A stretch of DNA of 44,701 bases from Pseudomonadota bacterium (GCA_021793195.1 JAJYTG010000007.1:1-44701), one strand, 5' to 3'. Shown: positions 8,019 to 16,561, counted from the stretch's first letter. Notes: generated from the letters alone by a model not told the origin. Numbers and translations are program-made.

Positions 8019-10762
8019 CACTTGTCCTCTTTCTCAAGGCTGAGCTCAAAGGTCATACCGTCAGGCAGCTTCTTGAGCAGTTCCTTAAGTTGCGCCCCTG
8101 TCGCTGCCGACACCCTGATCGAGACTTCGGCGACGGGGGTTGCCGGGCCAATGCCCCAACCCTCGAGCTTGCCGATCAGATTCAAGGGAGAGGTCGCAGG
8201 GTTGCTCAGCGGAATGCGGGGCTTGCCACCAGTGCTGGAGCCACCGCCGAAGATTCCGCCGCCCGGCGGCGGCGTGCCACCTCCCGGTGTCGTTTCACCG
8301 CCCGGTGGGGGCGGCGGTGGCGCTGTGCCGCCACCCCAAAGGCCGCCGCCTTCGCCGCCGCCAGTTGGCGGCTGATGCGCGGGGGGCGTTGTGCCACCCG
8401 TGGTCGGCACCGCCGAGGGTTCCATCAGGAACACTTCATCGAGCTGGCGGCCGGTGTACGACAGCTTCGGGCGCAGGCGTTTCCAGGCGGAATCTTCATC
8501 CTCGCCCGGCTGGGTCTGCAGGTACTCAAGGCCGCGCAAGTTGATGGCGATCTTGCCCCGCGCGCACAGCCGCAGGATGCGTTCCTTCATTGCGGTTTCG
8601 CCAAGCCAAGGGATGCAGTCTTGGCCAGCAGGGCGAGGCTCTTGCAGCTCGCGCAGCAGCTTGCCAACGGCCGAGTTGTCTGCCGCAGCTTCGAGCACGA
8701 GGTCTTCAAAATCCTCGGGCACGAACAGGTCGTTGATCAGCGCCTCCTCGATCCCTTCGGGGATCTGAGCACCTTGCTTTTTCAGGCTCTCGACGCTGAA
8801 TACGCACTGATTCGGATCGGCGAAATTCCAGCGATGCAGCACTGCGAAACGGTCGAAGCGCTTTTTCAGGATGTCGCGCAGCGCACCCTGGTACTCGGTG
8901 TGCAGCTTCTTGTACTCGGGGTTCTGGCCGCTCCATTCCTGCGCCTTCATCTCAGCACGCGCGAGGATCAGCAGGTCGCGATCCTGGAAGGCATTGGTGG
9001 AGCCGGATCGCGGCAGCAGGAAGCGGATGGTGTTGCGGCGCTTCTGCAGATGATCTTTGATCCAGCGGCCCAGGCGCTGGTCGATGTTGTCCGGTTCCTC
9101 TGGCAGCACCAGAACGGGCAGGCGGTCGTCCCAGCGCTCCGGTTGCTCGGCTTCATCCAGACTGACCCAAGGATCGGTCTGCCAAGCCTTCGGTAGCGCG
9201 ATCACACGGAAGGTCTTGGCGACCTCATCGGTGCCACCGATCACGTAGCGAACCTGCTTGGCAAGCTGGGCTTGGTCGGAGCCGTCGGTGAACAGCTTGT
9301 CGTTGCGAGCACAAGCCATCAGCTTGGCGCGAGGGTTCTCTTCTTCCTTGAAGACCAGTCGGGGGCCGTCTTGGTGGATGTTGAAGCTGTTCTCGACGAT
9401 GGTCGCCAGCTCTACCTGGAACGCGTTGTCATCGACGGCTTTGGTGCGCGTGATGTCCACCTGCAGCGTTGCCGGTTCCGCTCCAGCCAAGTTGCCTACA
9501 GCAATTGATCGCAGCCACAAAGCGCCCACGATCTCCTGGAGGTGCGGGGCAAGGTTGGCGTGGTCGGACACCGCCTCGGTGACCGAAATGATGTTCTGTT
9601 GGGCCTTCGCGCGCAGGGTGCGGTGGTGCTCGTTGGAGACGGAGTCGAGCAGCGCGCCGATGCCCGAAGCATCGTCATCAAGACGGAAGTCCGCAGCCGT
9701 GAGCACCGGTGCCACCTCACCACGACTCTTGTAGAGATTGGCCAGGATGCGAATCATGTCGCGCGTTTCCTGCGCGTCGGTCGCAATCAGTACCTGCTCT
9801 TCAAGCAGGCGCAGCAGGTGCGGGGCAAACGGCCAGGAGACCAAAAACTCCTTGCGCTTGCGCTCGTGCTCAGCGGTGGGCACCTCCATCAAGCGCAAGC
9901 TCTCGGCCACGTGAGATTCAATGAGCGAGGCGATCTGGGGCTTGGTGATCTGCAGCCGGTTGGTAAACAGACGGTGTAGCAGCATCCGGCGTCGATCCTG
10001 CTGTACTCGCTCAGGGTTGCCGCCCGCCATGAAGTCGATGGCGACCGGATTGACGCGATGCACTTGTTGATAGGCGTCGCTTCCACCGTTGCGAACCGAA
10101 ATCACGAGCACCAGCAATTCCGGATGCTCCTTGGCGATCTCGGACAGGATCTGGATGAAGTTGAACGCCCAGTTCTTCCACGGGTACTGCTTGGTGTTGG
10201 TCAGGCCGTCGTACCAAGTCTGGAATTCGTCCAGCAGCAACATCGTCGGCGTGTGCTGCAACATCTCGAGGATCAGCTTGTCAGACGGGATGTCGGTTTT
10301 GGCCGCTCCCATTCCCTCCCATTTGCCCTTGATGTAAGTGCCGCGGGGATGGCGCTCGAACAGCAAGTCCCATAGAAACTTGTAGCGCTGCCGGTGAAGG
10401 CTCTCACCGATCACCGTCATTCCGCTGCGCAGCCCGATCTTGCTGATCTGCGGATCGCTCAAGGTGGTGGCCCAGGAGTTCAGCCACGCACCCGTCGAGG
10501 TCGCATCGTTGACTGCGTGGTACAGCGCGGCCATCAAGTGAGACTTACCGAGGCCCCGCTCGCCGATCACCACGACCGGACGCCCTTGGTTCGGGCCGAC
10601 CGCCTCGATCCCTTTCAGCAGATCGTGGGTCGGATACGTGATCTCCAAGAACTCCTGGGCTGCGATCTGAGTCGCGCCGGTGTTCGTGTCGTTGGAGAGC
10701 TCAATGGCTGTCCCTTTGAGGCGTTTGCCCCGGAATTCTTCTCGTAGAGTCAGTCCAAGCAT
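8018..10762 (-). CDS. DUF499-type P-loop ATPase of defence operon
   Basis: This 914-residue protein resembles the large AAA-like ATPases of the DUF499 family, found beside DUF1156 methylases and functionally comparable to BrxC/PglY. Walker A is GERGLGKSH (67-75) and Walker B is LLLDEF (175-180). The region from about 788 to 855 is a linker of almost pure Gly, Pro and Thr with runs of Pro. A compact charged C-terminal domain of about 60 residues ends in EKEDK. The linker suggests a mobile C-terminal module. Its ATG overlaps the stop of the HTH gene as TAATG, and its stop overlaps pglZ, so one polycistronic message with coupled translation is likely. Confidence 0.87.
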   Translation of the reverse strand: MLGLTLREEFRGKRLKGTAIELSNDTNTGATQIAAQEFLEITYPTHDLLKGIEAVGPNQGRPVVVIGERGLGKSHLMAALYHAVNDATSTGAWLNSWATTLSDPQISKIGLRSGMTVIGESLHRQRYKFLWDLLFERHPRGTYIKGKWEGMGAAKTDIPSDKLILEMLQHTPTMLLLDEFQTWYDGLTNTKQYPWKNWAFNFIQILSEIAKEHPELLVLVISVRNGGSDAYQQVHRVNPVAIDFMAGGNPERVQQDRRRMLLHRLFTNRLQITKPQIASLIESHVAESLRLMEVPTAEHERKRKEFLVSWPFAPHLLRLLEEQVLIATDAQETRDMIRILANLYKSRGEVAPVLTAADFRLDDDASGIGALLDSVSNEHHRTLRAKAQQNIISVTEAVSDHANLAPHLQEIVGALWLRSIAVGNLAGAEPATLQVDITRTKAVDDNAFQVELATIVENSFNIHQDGPRLVFKEEENPRAKLMACARNDKLFTDGSDQAQLAKQVRYVIGGTDEVAKTFRVIALPKAWQTDPWVSLDEAEQPERWDDRLPVLVLPEEPDNIDQRLGRWIKDHLQKRRNTIRFLLPRSGSTNAFQDRDLLILARAEMKAQEWSGQNPEYKKLHTEYQGALRDILKKRFDRFAVLHRWNFADPNQCVFSVESLKKQGAQIPEGIEEALINDLFVPEDFEDLVLEAAADNSAVGKLLRELQEPRPAGQDCIPWLGETAMKERILRLCARGKIAINLRGLEYLQTQPGEDEDSAWKRLRPKLSYTGRQLDEVFLMEPSAVPTTGGTTPPAHQPPTGGGEGGGLWGGGTAPPPPPPGGETTPGGGTPPPGGGIFGGGSSTGGKPRIPLSNPATSPLNLIGKLEGWGIGPATPVAEVSIRVSAATGAQLKELLKKLPDGMTFELSLEKEDK

Positions 10763-11016
10763 TACTTTCGCTCCCCATTGTTCGGTTGGCCAGTGGCGTC
10801 GCCATCTTGTTCACGGCTGGTTTCGAGCCCCTCCATCGACTGCTGCTTGATCCAGCTATCGATGTCAGCCCGCGAGAACCGCCAGCTCCCTCCCACCTTG
10901 AAGGCAGGGATCTGCTTGGCGGCTGCCAACCTGTAGATCGTCCGCTCCGTGACCTTCAGGTAGTCGGCGACCTGCTTGATGGTGAGGATCTCGCCCTCGC
11001 TGGTACTTTTAGACAT
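10762..11016 (-). CDS. Excisionase-like helix-turn-helix protein (HTH_17 family)
   Basis: This is an 84-residue protein. Residues 10-60 form a winged HTH of the MerR/excisionase type (LTIKQVADYLKVTERTIYR, then a wing ending in WRFSRADIDSWI). Such proteins act as Xis-like directionality factors or as small transcription regulators. It is the first gene of the defence operon and overlaps the ATPase start by one base. It could autoregulate the operon or be a leftover of the element's excision machinery. No integrase gene is in the window, which favours the regulator role. The ribosome binding site is weak. Confidence 0.85.
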   Translation of the reverse strand: MSKSTSEGEILTIKQVADYLKVTERTIYRLAAAKQIPAFKVGGSWRFSRADIDSWIKQQSMEGLETSREQDGDATGQPNNGERK

Positions 11017-11249
11017 TGGTAGTGGCCAAATTGGAGCAAACCACGACAGGATAGTGCAAAATTTTCAAGGCAGCAACGTCAGATGGCTGATTTGCGAAGA
11101 ATTTTCTAAGGATGGAGGCTCATGGGATGAGCCAGCAGGCGATGCTGCGTAGCGTGCAAGCGCTGTGAGGGCGGTGGTATCTGGCCAAGGCGGCCAAATC
11201 GTCGAATTCACGCCCTTATGGCCAAGACGTTACTATCCGGTTCGGATTA
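11017..11249 (-). promoter_or_regulatory. Leader region of defence operon with repeated GGCCAA boxes
   Basis: This 233-base region has no gene. TGGCCAA occurs at 11023-11029, 11182-11188 and 11219-11225, and CGGCCAAAT at 11191-11199. It is visibly AT-richer than the flanks. The boxes could be operators or arm sites for the HTH protein whose gene starts here. That is inference from repetition and position. Confidence 0.4.
11048..11076 (-). promoter_or_regulatory. Candidate sigma-70 promoter of defence operon
   Basis: On the minus strand TTGCTG (11076-11071) and TATCCT (11053-11048) are separated by 17 bases, about 32 bases upstream of the HTH gene's ATG. The -35 is a poor match, so the assignment is tentative. 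Confidence 0.35.
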
Positions 11250-11282
11250 CGGACGCGGGTTCGGTTCCGTGTTCCACCACCA
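11250..11282 (+). repeat. Displaced, degenerate ssrA 3' end (far attachment site)
   Basis: The first 14 bases are identical to 297-310, and the final CCACCA lies at the same spacing as in ssrA; the T-arm bases between them have diverged. No tRNA can be folded ending here. It is best read as the original tmRNA tail pushed away by integration of the island and no longer under selection. Confidence 0.5.
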
Positions 11283-11289
11283 TCTACAA

Positions 11290-11322
11290 GGGCTCGGACC
11301 CATCTCCGAGCCCTTTTTCTTT
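11290..11322 (+). terminator. Rho-independent terminator, probably the original ssrA terminator
   Basis: The arms GGGCTCGGA (11290-11298) and TCCGAGCCC (11305-11313) pair around a 6-base loop, followed by TTTTTCTTT. It lies 8 bases after the displaced tmRNA tail, the same spacing as the terminator after intact ssrA. No gene reads into it now. Confidence 0.85.
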
Positions 11323-11490
11323 GGGCGAATCCCAGCGTCGCGCGGGGTGCCTTACCTGCGGGCGGCACCCTGGTCGGAGGCGCCGAAGTGGTCCGTCTTC
11401 CGGTCGACGCGGTCACTGGCCGCCGCCATCGTTCAGACGCAGGCGAAATCAAGGCGCTGGCCGCCACAGCACCGCCGCCGCGCGCCGGCC

Positions 11491-12906
11491 TCAGGCGGGG
11501 CGATCACCACCCAGCAGGATCGGCTCGCCGGCGCCGGGCATCTGCCAGGCGATGCCGTCGCGATCGAGCAGTGCCGCGAACGACTGCATGCCGCGCTCGT
11601 AGTCGCCATGCACCAGAAACACCCGGCGCGGCTGGCCGCAGCGCGCCAGCCAGGCACGCAGCTGGCTCTGCCCGGCATGCGCCGAGAAGCCGTTGATGGT
11701 GTGGATCGCGGCCTGCACCTGCACCTCCTCGTTGAACAAGCGCACGCGTCGGGCGTCGTCGATGATCCGGCGTGCCAGCGTGCCCGCCGCGGCATAGCCG
11801 ACGAAGATCACGCTGCTGGCCGGATTCCACAGGTTGTGGCGCAGGTGGTGGCGCACGCGCCCGCCGGTGCACATGCCGGAGCCGGCCAGGATCACCGCGC
11901 CGCCGCGGATCGCGTTGATTGCCATCGACTCGGCGGTTTCGCGGGTGAAGCGCAGGCCGGGCAGGTCGAACGGGCGGTCGCGGTCGAACTCGGCGACCAC
12001 CGCCGCGCGCAGCGCCTCGGGGTGGTCGCGGAAGATCTCGGTCGCCGAGATTGCCATCGGCGAATCGAGGAACACCGGCAGATGCGCCGGCAATGCGCCG
12101 CGGGCAATGCCCCGATGCAACGCGTAGAGGATCTCCTGCGCGCGCTCCAGCGCGAAGGTCGGAATCACCACGTTGCCGCCGCGCCGATGAGTGGCGGCCA
12201 CGGCCTCGACCAGTTCGGTCACCGAGGCATCCCAGGGACGATGATCGCGGTCGCCGTAGGTGGTCTCCATCACCACGTAGTCGGGCGCACGCGGCGGCGG
12301 CGCGGGGTCGTCCAGCAGCGGCCGGCCGGGATTGCCGAGGTCGCCGGAGAACAGCACGCTGGCCTGCTCTGCGCCATCGTCGATCTCGAGCAACACCGAG
12401 GCCGAGCCGAGAATGTGCCCGGCGTTGACGAAGGTGGCGTGGCAACCGGGCGCGACCTCGCGTCGCTCGCCATAGGCCAGCGGCAGATCGAACAGGTCCA
12501 TCACCCGCAGCGCGTCGGTGATTCCGTACAGCGGCGCCGGCGCCGGCTCGCCGCTGTGGCGGGTGCGGCGCTCGGCGCGGCGCGCGTCTTCTTCCTGCAG
12601 GCCGGCGGCGTCGAGCAGCACCAGTCGGGCCAGCTCGCGGGTGGCAGCGGTGGCGACGATGCGTCCGCGGAAACCGCGCCTGTGCAGCAGCGGCAGGCGA
12701 CCGCAGTGATCCAGATGCGCGTGGGTCAGCAGGACCGCATCGACGGTCGCGACGTCGAAGCCGAACTCTGCGGCGTTCTCCTCCTCGATCTCGCGGCCGC
12801 CCTGGAACAGGCCGCAGTCCACGAGCACGCGGGCGCGCTGCGTTTCGACCCGATGGCAGGAGCCGGTCACCTGCTTGGCGGCACCATGGCTGCTGAAACG
12901 GATCAT
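11491..12906 (-). CDS. MBL-fold hydrolase with beta-CASP and RNA-specificity domains
   Basis: This 471-residue protein belongs to the metallo-beta-lactamase/beta-CASP nuclease group (relatives of CPSF73/Ysh1). The Zn-binding motif THAHLDH is at 61-67. Further metal-ligand regions are the NAGHILGS segment near residue 160 and FSGDLGNPG near 187. The C-terminal beta-CASP segment has AGSGMCTGGRVRHHL and the final NGFSAHAG motif. These proteins are predicted RNA-processing exonucleases, though many bacterial members are uncharacterised. It is transcribed away from the P-type ATPase gene, and the ANR/FNR box at 12966 lies between them, so low-oxygen control of one or both is possible. Bases 11323-11490 between terminator and stop hold nothing I recognise. 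Confidence 0.88.
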   Translation of the reverse strand: MIRFSSHGAAKQVTGSCHRVETQRARVLVDCGLFQGGREIEEENAAEFGFDVATVDAVLLTHAHLDHCGRLPLLHRRGFRGRIVATAATRELARLVLLDAAGLQEEDARRAERRTRHSGEPAPAPLYGITDALRVMDLFDLPLAYGERREVAPGCHATFVNAGHILGSASVLLEIDDGAEQASVLFSGDLGNPGRPLLDDPAPPPRAPDYVVMETTYGDRDHRPWDASVTELVEAVAATHRRGGNVVIPTFALERAQEILYALHRGIARGALPAHLPVFLDSPMAISATEIFRDHPEALRAAVVAEFDRDRPFDLPGLRFTRETAESMAINAIRGGAVILAGSGMCTGGRVRHHLRHNLWNPASSVIFVGYAAAGTLARRIIDDARRVRLFNEEVQVQAAIHTINGFSAHAGQSQLRAWLARCGQPRRVFLVHGDYERGMQSFAALLDRDGIAWQMPGAGEPILLGGDRPA

Positions 12907-12965
12907 GCGCGCGTCTCCGCTGCGTTCTCGCCCGGCAGACCTTACATCGCATGCACCCGCTGCGA

Positions 12966-13005
12966 TTGATCCCGGTCAAGAGCGACAGCGCGACAGCAGT
13001 ATGCT
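12966..13005 (+). promoter_or_regulatory. ANR/FNR box and promoter for P-type ATPase
   Basis: TTGAT-CCCG-GTCAA at 12966-12979 fits the ANR consensus TTGAT-N4-(A/G/C)TCAA. TATGCT at 13000-13005 is a plausible -10. The box centre would then be near -40, as in class II FNR activation. The box also lies 60 bases upstream of the divergent MBL gene. This suggests induction at low oxygen. Confidence 0.6.
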
Positions 13006-13028
13006 GGCACCCTGCGCTGCTGACGCGG

Positions 13029-13157
13029 ATGTCATCGACGATGAGTGCCGCCCTGCCCTCTCTGCTGCTGCAGTTCACCACTACCGTGGTGCTGAGCTTC
13101 GTGCCGGGCCTGGAGCTGCACAGCTATCGCCGCACGCAAGACGCGGGCAGCGGCTGA
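13029..13157 (+). pseudogene. MgtC/SapB-like N-terminal remnant (42 codons)
   Basis: The short frame encodes one hydrophobic segment followed by PGLELHSYRR, which resembles the first membrane helix and GLE(R/H) motif of MgtC/SapB-family proteins. The frame then stops at TGA, 13 bases before the ATPase start. The full family is over 100 residues, so this is a remnant or possibly a small leader protein. Similarity was judged by eye. Confidence 0.35.
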
Positions 13158-13170
13158 AATCGGAGCGCCG

Positions 13171-15525
13171 ATGACGCCGCCGCCCGCGTCCACGACGCCG
13201 TCCACCGATCGCACGCGCGGGCTGAGCATCGCCGAGGCGCAGCAGCGGCTCGCACAGTACGGACCCAACGCCATCGCCGACCAGACGCCATCGGTGTGGC
13301 GGCAGCTGGCAGCCCGGTTCTGGGCACCGGTACCGTGGATGCTGGAAGCGGTGATCGTGCTGCAGGTGCTGCTGCAACGGAGGCTGGAGGCACTGGTGAT
13401 CGCCTTGCTGCTGGTGTTCAACGCGGTAATGGCCTTCGTGCAGGAGCGGCGCGCCGTGGATGCACTGGCGCTGCTGCGCAAGCAGTTGCATGTGAACACG
13501 CGCGTGCTGCGCGACGGAACCTGGAGTCAGGTCCCGGCCGAGCAGGTGGTACCGGGCGACATCGTGCACCTGCGCGCGGGCGATCTGGTGCCGGCAGACC
13601 TCACCCTGTTCGACGGCGCCGTGGCACTGGATCAGGCGGCGCTCACCGGCGAGTCGCTGCCGGTCGACGCCGGCCCCGGCAAGCCGGCCTGGACCGGTGC
13701 GGTCGTGCGCCAGGGCGAGGCCAGCGGCGAGGTGACCGCCACCGGCAAGCACACCTTTTTCGGCCGCACGGCGGAACTGGTGCGCACGTCCAACGCGCCC
13801 AGCCACATGCAGCGCACCATCTTCGCCATCGTCAAACGGCTGGTGATCTTCGACGCCGCGCTGGTTGTGCTGGTGGTGGCCTACGCCCTGCTGCATCACC
13901 TGCCGTTGCTGGAAACGGCCGTGTTTGCGCTGATGCTGCTAGTGGCTTCGGTGCCGGTCGCGCTGCCGGCCACCTATACGCTGGCCACCGCGGTCAGCAG
14001 CCTCGAGCTCGCGCATCAGGGAGTGCTGGTCACGCGCCTGCCCGCGGTGGAAGAAGCCGCAGCGATGGACACCCTGGTGTCGGACAAGACCGGCACGCTC
14101 ACACAGAACACCCTGACTCTGGCCGGCACGACCGCGCTCGCAACGGGCAGCGACGAAGACGCCGTGCTGCGCGCAGCCGCCCTGGCCAGTGACGACGCCA
14201 CGCAGGACCCGCTCGATCTCGCCATCCTCGGCCCGGCGCGTGAACGCAAGCTGCTGCTCGAAGCGCCAACGCGCCGCGATTTTCACCCCTTCGATCCGGC
14301 TGTCCGCCGCAGCGAGGGCGTGTACAGCGTGGACGGACATGCATGGCACGCGCTCAAGGGCGCAGCCAACGTCATTGGCCCGCTGTGCAAGCTGACTGCT
14401 GATCGGCAAGCCGTTCTGGATGCCGCCGAACGCACGCTGGCCGCAAGCGGCGCGCGCGTGCTGGCGGTAGCGGCCGGCCCCGCCGATGCGTTGCGACTGT
14501 TGGGCGTGGTGAGCCTGTCGGATCCGCCGCGGCCCGACGCCGCCGCACTGATCGCCCAGCTCGCGCAACTCGGTGTGCGGGTGTGCATGGCCACCGGCGA
14601 CGCCCAGGAAACCGCGCGCGCCATCGGTGCCAAGCTGGGCCTGGGCACCCGTGTGTGCGAAGCGCAGGGCACGGGTGCGCAAAATCCTGAAGACTGCGAC
14701 CTCTACGCACGCGTGCTGCCCGAGGACAAGCACCACATCGTCGCCGCACTGCAAAAAGCCGGCCACGTCACCGGCATGACTGGTGACGGCGTCAATGACG
14801 CACCCGCGCTGCGTCAGGCCGAGCTGGGCATCGCCGTGGCCAGCGCCACCGATGTGGCCAAGGCGGCCGCCGGCGTGGTGCTCACCGATCCCGGCCTGGG
14901 CGGTGTGCTGACCGTGGTTCGTGCCGGGCGCGAGGTACACCGGCGCATGCTGACCTACACACTCAACAAGGTCCTTCGGGTGTTCGAGATCGTCATCTTC
15001 CTGACCTTGGGCCTGCTGCTGACGGGTCGCTTCCTGATCTCGCCGCTGCTGATCGTGCTGATGCTGTTCGCCAACGACTTCGCCACCATGAGCATCGCCA
15101 GTGACCGGGTGCGGCCCGCGGCGCGGCCGCAGCGCTGGCATGTACGCAAGTTGATCGGCGCGGCGATCGCGCTGGCCGCGCTGTCGCTCGCGTTCGCACT
15201 GGGCATGTACCTGGGCGCCACGGCCCTCGGCCTGAATGCCGCGCAGCTGCAGACGGTGGTGTTCCTGATCCTGGTGTTCAGCAACCAGGCCAGCCTGTAT
15301 GTCTTGCGCAATGACGACCGCCTGTGGCGGCTCGCACCTTCGCGCTGGATGGTGCTGGCCAGCCTCGGCGACCTCGCGCTGGTCAGCGTGCTGGCTGGTT
15401 TCGGACTGCTGATGGCCGCGCTGCCGTGGCTCGTGGTGCTGGCGCTGCTGGGCGCGAGCGTCGCCTTCGCGCTGCTGCTGGATCAGGCCAAGCGTTTCAT
15501 CTTCCCCCGCTTCGCCATCGTCTGA
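13171..15525 (+). CDS. P3A-type ATPase, plasma-membrane proton-efflux family
   Basis: This 784-residue P-type ATPase starts at an ATG preceded by GGAG. The order is: cytoplasmic N-terminus, two membrane helices, actuator domain with ALTGESLPV, helices with PVALPATYT (the PVALP of helix 4 typical of P3A proton pumps), phosphorylation site DKTGTLT with Asp305, nucleotide-binding domain, hinge TGDGVNDAP (537-545), and six C-terminal helices. It exports protons, or possibly another cation, at the cost of ATP and would help hold internal pH in acid or under low energy. The length fits archaeal and bacterial P3A pumps rather than the longer MgtA. An ANR-type promoter lies upstream. Confidence 0.88.
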   Translation: MTPPPASTTPSTDRTRGLSIAEAQQRLAQYGPNAIADQTPSVWRQLAARFWAPVPWMLEAVIVLQVLLQRRLEALVIALLLVFNAVMAFVQERRAVDALALLRKQLHVNTRVLRDGTWSQVPAEQVVPGDIVHLRAGDLVPADLTLFDGAVALDQAALTGESLPVDAGPGKPAWTGAVVRQGEASGEVTATGKHTFFGRTAELVRTSNAPSHMQRTIFAIVKRLVIFDAALVVLVVAYALLHHLPLLETAVFALMLLVASVPVALPATYTLATAVSSLELAHQGVLVTRLPAVEEAAAMDTLVSDKTGTLTQNTLTLAGTTALATGSDEDAVLRAAALASDDATQDPLDLAILGPARERKLLLEAPTRRDFHPFDPAVRRSEGVYSVDGHAWHALKGAANVIGPLCKLTADRQAVLDAAERTLAASGARVLAVAAGPADALRLLGVVSLSDPPRPDAAALIAQLAQLGVRVCMATGDAQETARAIGAKLGLGTRVCEAQGTGAQNPEDCDLYARVLPEDKHHIVAALQKAGHVTGMTGDGVNDAPALRQAELGIAVASATDVAKAAAGVVLTDPGLGGVLTVVRAGREVHRRMLTYTLNKVLRVFEIVIFLTLGLLLTGRFLISPLLIVLMLFANDFATMSIASDRVRPAARPQRWHVRKLIGAAIALAALSLAFALGMYLGATALGLNAAQLQTVVFLILVFSNQASLYVLRNDDRLWRLAPSRWMVLASLGDLALVSVLAGFGLLMAALPWLVVLALLGASVAFALLLDQAKRFIFPRFAIV

Positions 15526-15595
15526 CTGCAGCTTTCAAAGGCCACGCCCGCATGTCCGATCGGCCTGCCACGCTGCGCCCGACCACCCGGGCGGC

Positions 15596-15624
15596 TTGAC
15601 AGACTCTCTATGCTCCCGTAATCG
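15596..15624 (+). promoter_or_regulatory. Candidate sigma-70 promoter
   Basis: TTGACA (15596-15601) and TAATCG (15619-15624) are 17 bases apart, about 48 bases upstream of the next start codon. The -35 is perfect and the -10 weak. Confidence 0.45.
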
Positions 15625-15672
15625 AACACTGTTATCGCGCAGCACCATGGGGCGTCCGCCCCGGAGTCACCG

Positions 15673-16557
15673 ATGCCACCGATCGATCTCTGGAACCCCT
15701 CCCATCCGGGTGTGCTGGCGGCGCTGGTCACGGCCTGGCTGCTGGGCCTGGTGCATGGCGTGGTCCCGGACGAGCACACCTGGCCGATCACCTTCAGCTA
15801 TGCGATCGGCAGTCATTCCGGCCGCAAGGGCTTGCGCGCCGGACTGTTGTTCTCGCTGAGCTTCACCGTGCAGCGCGCGATCGCCAGCGAGCTGGCCTGG
15901 CTGGGCCTGTCGCACTGGATGCAGAACCGCTGGCTGGAGCAGGCGTTGTACGTACCCATCGGACTGCTGATGGCGGCGGGCGGCGTGCTGATGCTGCGCC
16001 AGCGCCGGGTGCTGCATCTGCATCTCATGGGCAGCTGTCACGAAAGCGAGCTGACCGAGCCCGTCGAGTCGGCGCGCTGGGCACGGATGACCGGCTGGAT
16101 GCCGGCCGTGCACGGCTTCGTCGCCGGCTGGGGGTTCGGTGCTTTCGCACTGATCCTGTACACCACGCTGGCCCCGGTCATGCCCGGGGCGGCATGGGGC
16201 TGGCTGCCGGGTGCCCTGTTCGGCTTCGGCACCCTGATCGTGCAGGCGCTGGCGGGCACCCTGTTCGGACGCCTCGCGGCCAGCCGCAAACTGTCACCGC
16301 AGGCGATCCATGATGTCGCGCTGCTGACCGCGGCGCGCACCTTGCTGTGGGGCGGACTGGCCTATGTGATCAGCGGCGTGCTGGCCACGCTGTTCCCGCA
16401 GCTGGCGCAGTGGCGTCTCGCCACCGGGCTGCGCGTGCATGGCTTGAGCTCGATCGACCTGCCGCTGCTGCTGGCGGTGGTATGCGTGGCCGGCGTCGGT
16501 CTCGGCACCTTCGCCATCGAAGTGCATCGGCATCGCCGGCGCGAAGCGGCTCGCTGA
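15673..16557 (+). CDS. Multi-pass membrane protein, nickel/cobalt transporter-like
   Basis: This 294-residue protein starts at an ATG preceded by GGAG and has about six or seven hydrophobic segments. Helix 1 carries GLVHGVVPDEHTWP (about 25-38). The spacing of His, Asp and His recalls the metal-binding HA(x)4DH signature of NiCoT/NicO permeases but is not identical. A short His/Cys-rich stretch (HLHLMGSCHESE, about 116-127) lies in a loop and could bind metal. The next gene encodes an Nramp-family protein, so a role in divalent-metal traffic fits the context. The substrate cannot be read from sequence. Alternative: a related UreH/TauE-like membrane protein. Confidence 0.55.
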   Translation: MPPIDLWNPSHPGVLAALVTAWLLGLVHGVVPDEHTWPITFSYAIGSHSGRKGLRAGLLFSLSFTVQRAIASELAWLGLSHWMQNRWLEQALYVPIGLLMAAGGVLMLRQRRVLHLHLMGSCHESELTEPVESARWARMTGWMPAVHGFVAGWGFGAFALILYTTLAPVMPGAAWGWLPGALFGFGTLIVQALAGTLFGRLAASRKLSPQAIHDVALLTAARTLLWGGLAYVISGVLATLFPQLAQWRLATGLRVHGLSSIDLPLLLAVVCVAGVGLGTFAIEVHRHRRREAAR

Positions 16558-16561
16558 CGCG

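Noticed and set aside
8012-9196. Long plus-strand open frame opposite the DUF499 ATPase
   Set aside because: Composition is low-complexity and antisense to a gene with clear motifs; it is a GC-driven shadow. The same holds for 19702-21636, 29670-31484 and 33192-36104.
11207-11282. Possible tRNA ending in CCACCA
   Set aside because: No acceptor or anticodon stem can be formed; the T-arm stem is broken. It is better read as a displaced tmRNA tail.
530-11282. Integrase, transposase or insertion sequence within the island
   Set aside because: All open frames on both strands were considered. None shows tyrosine recombinase or DDE transposase motifs.
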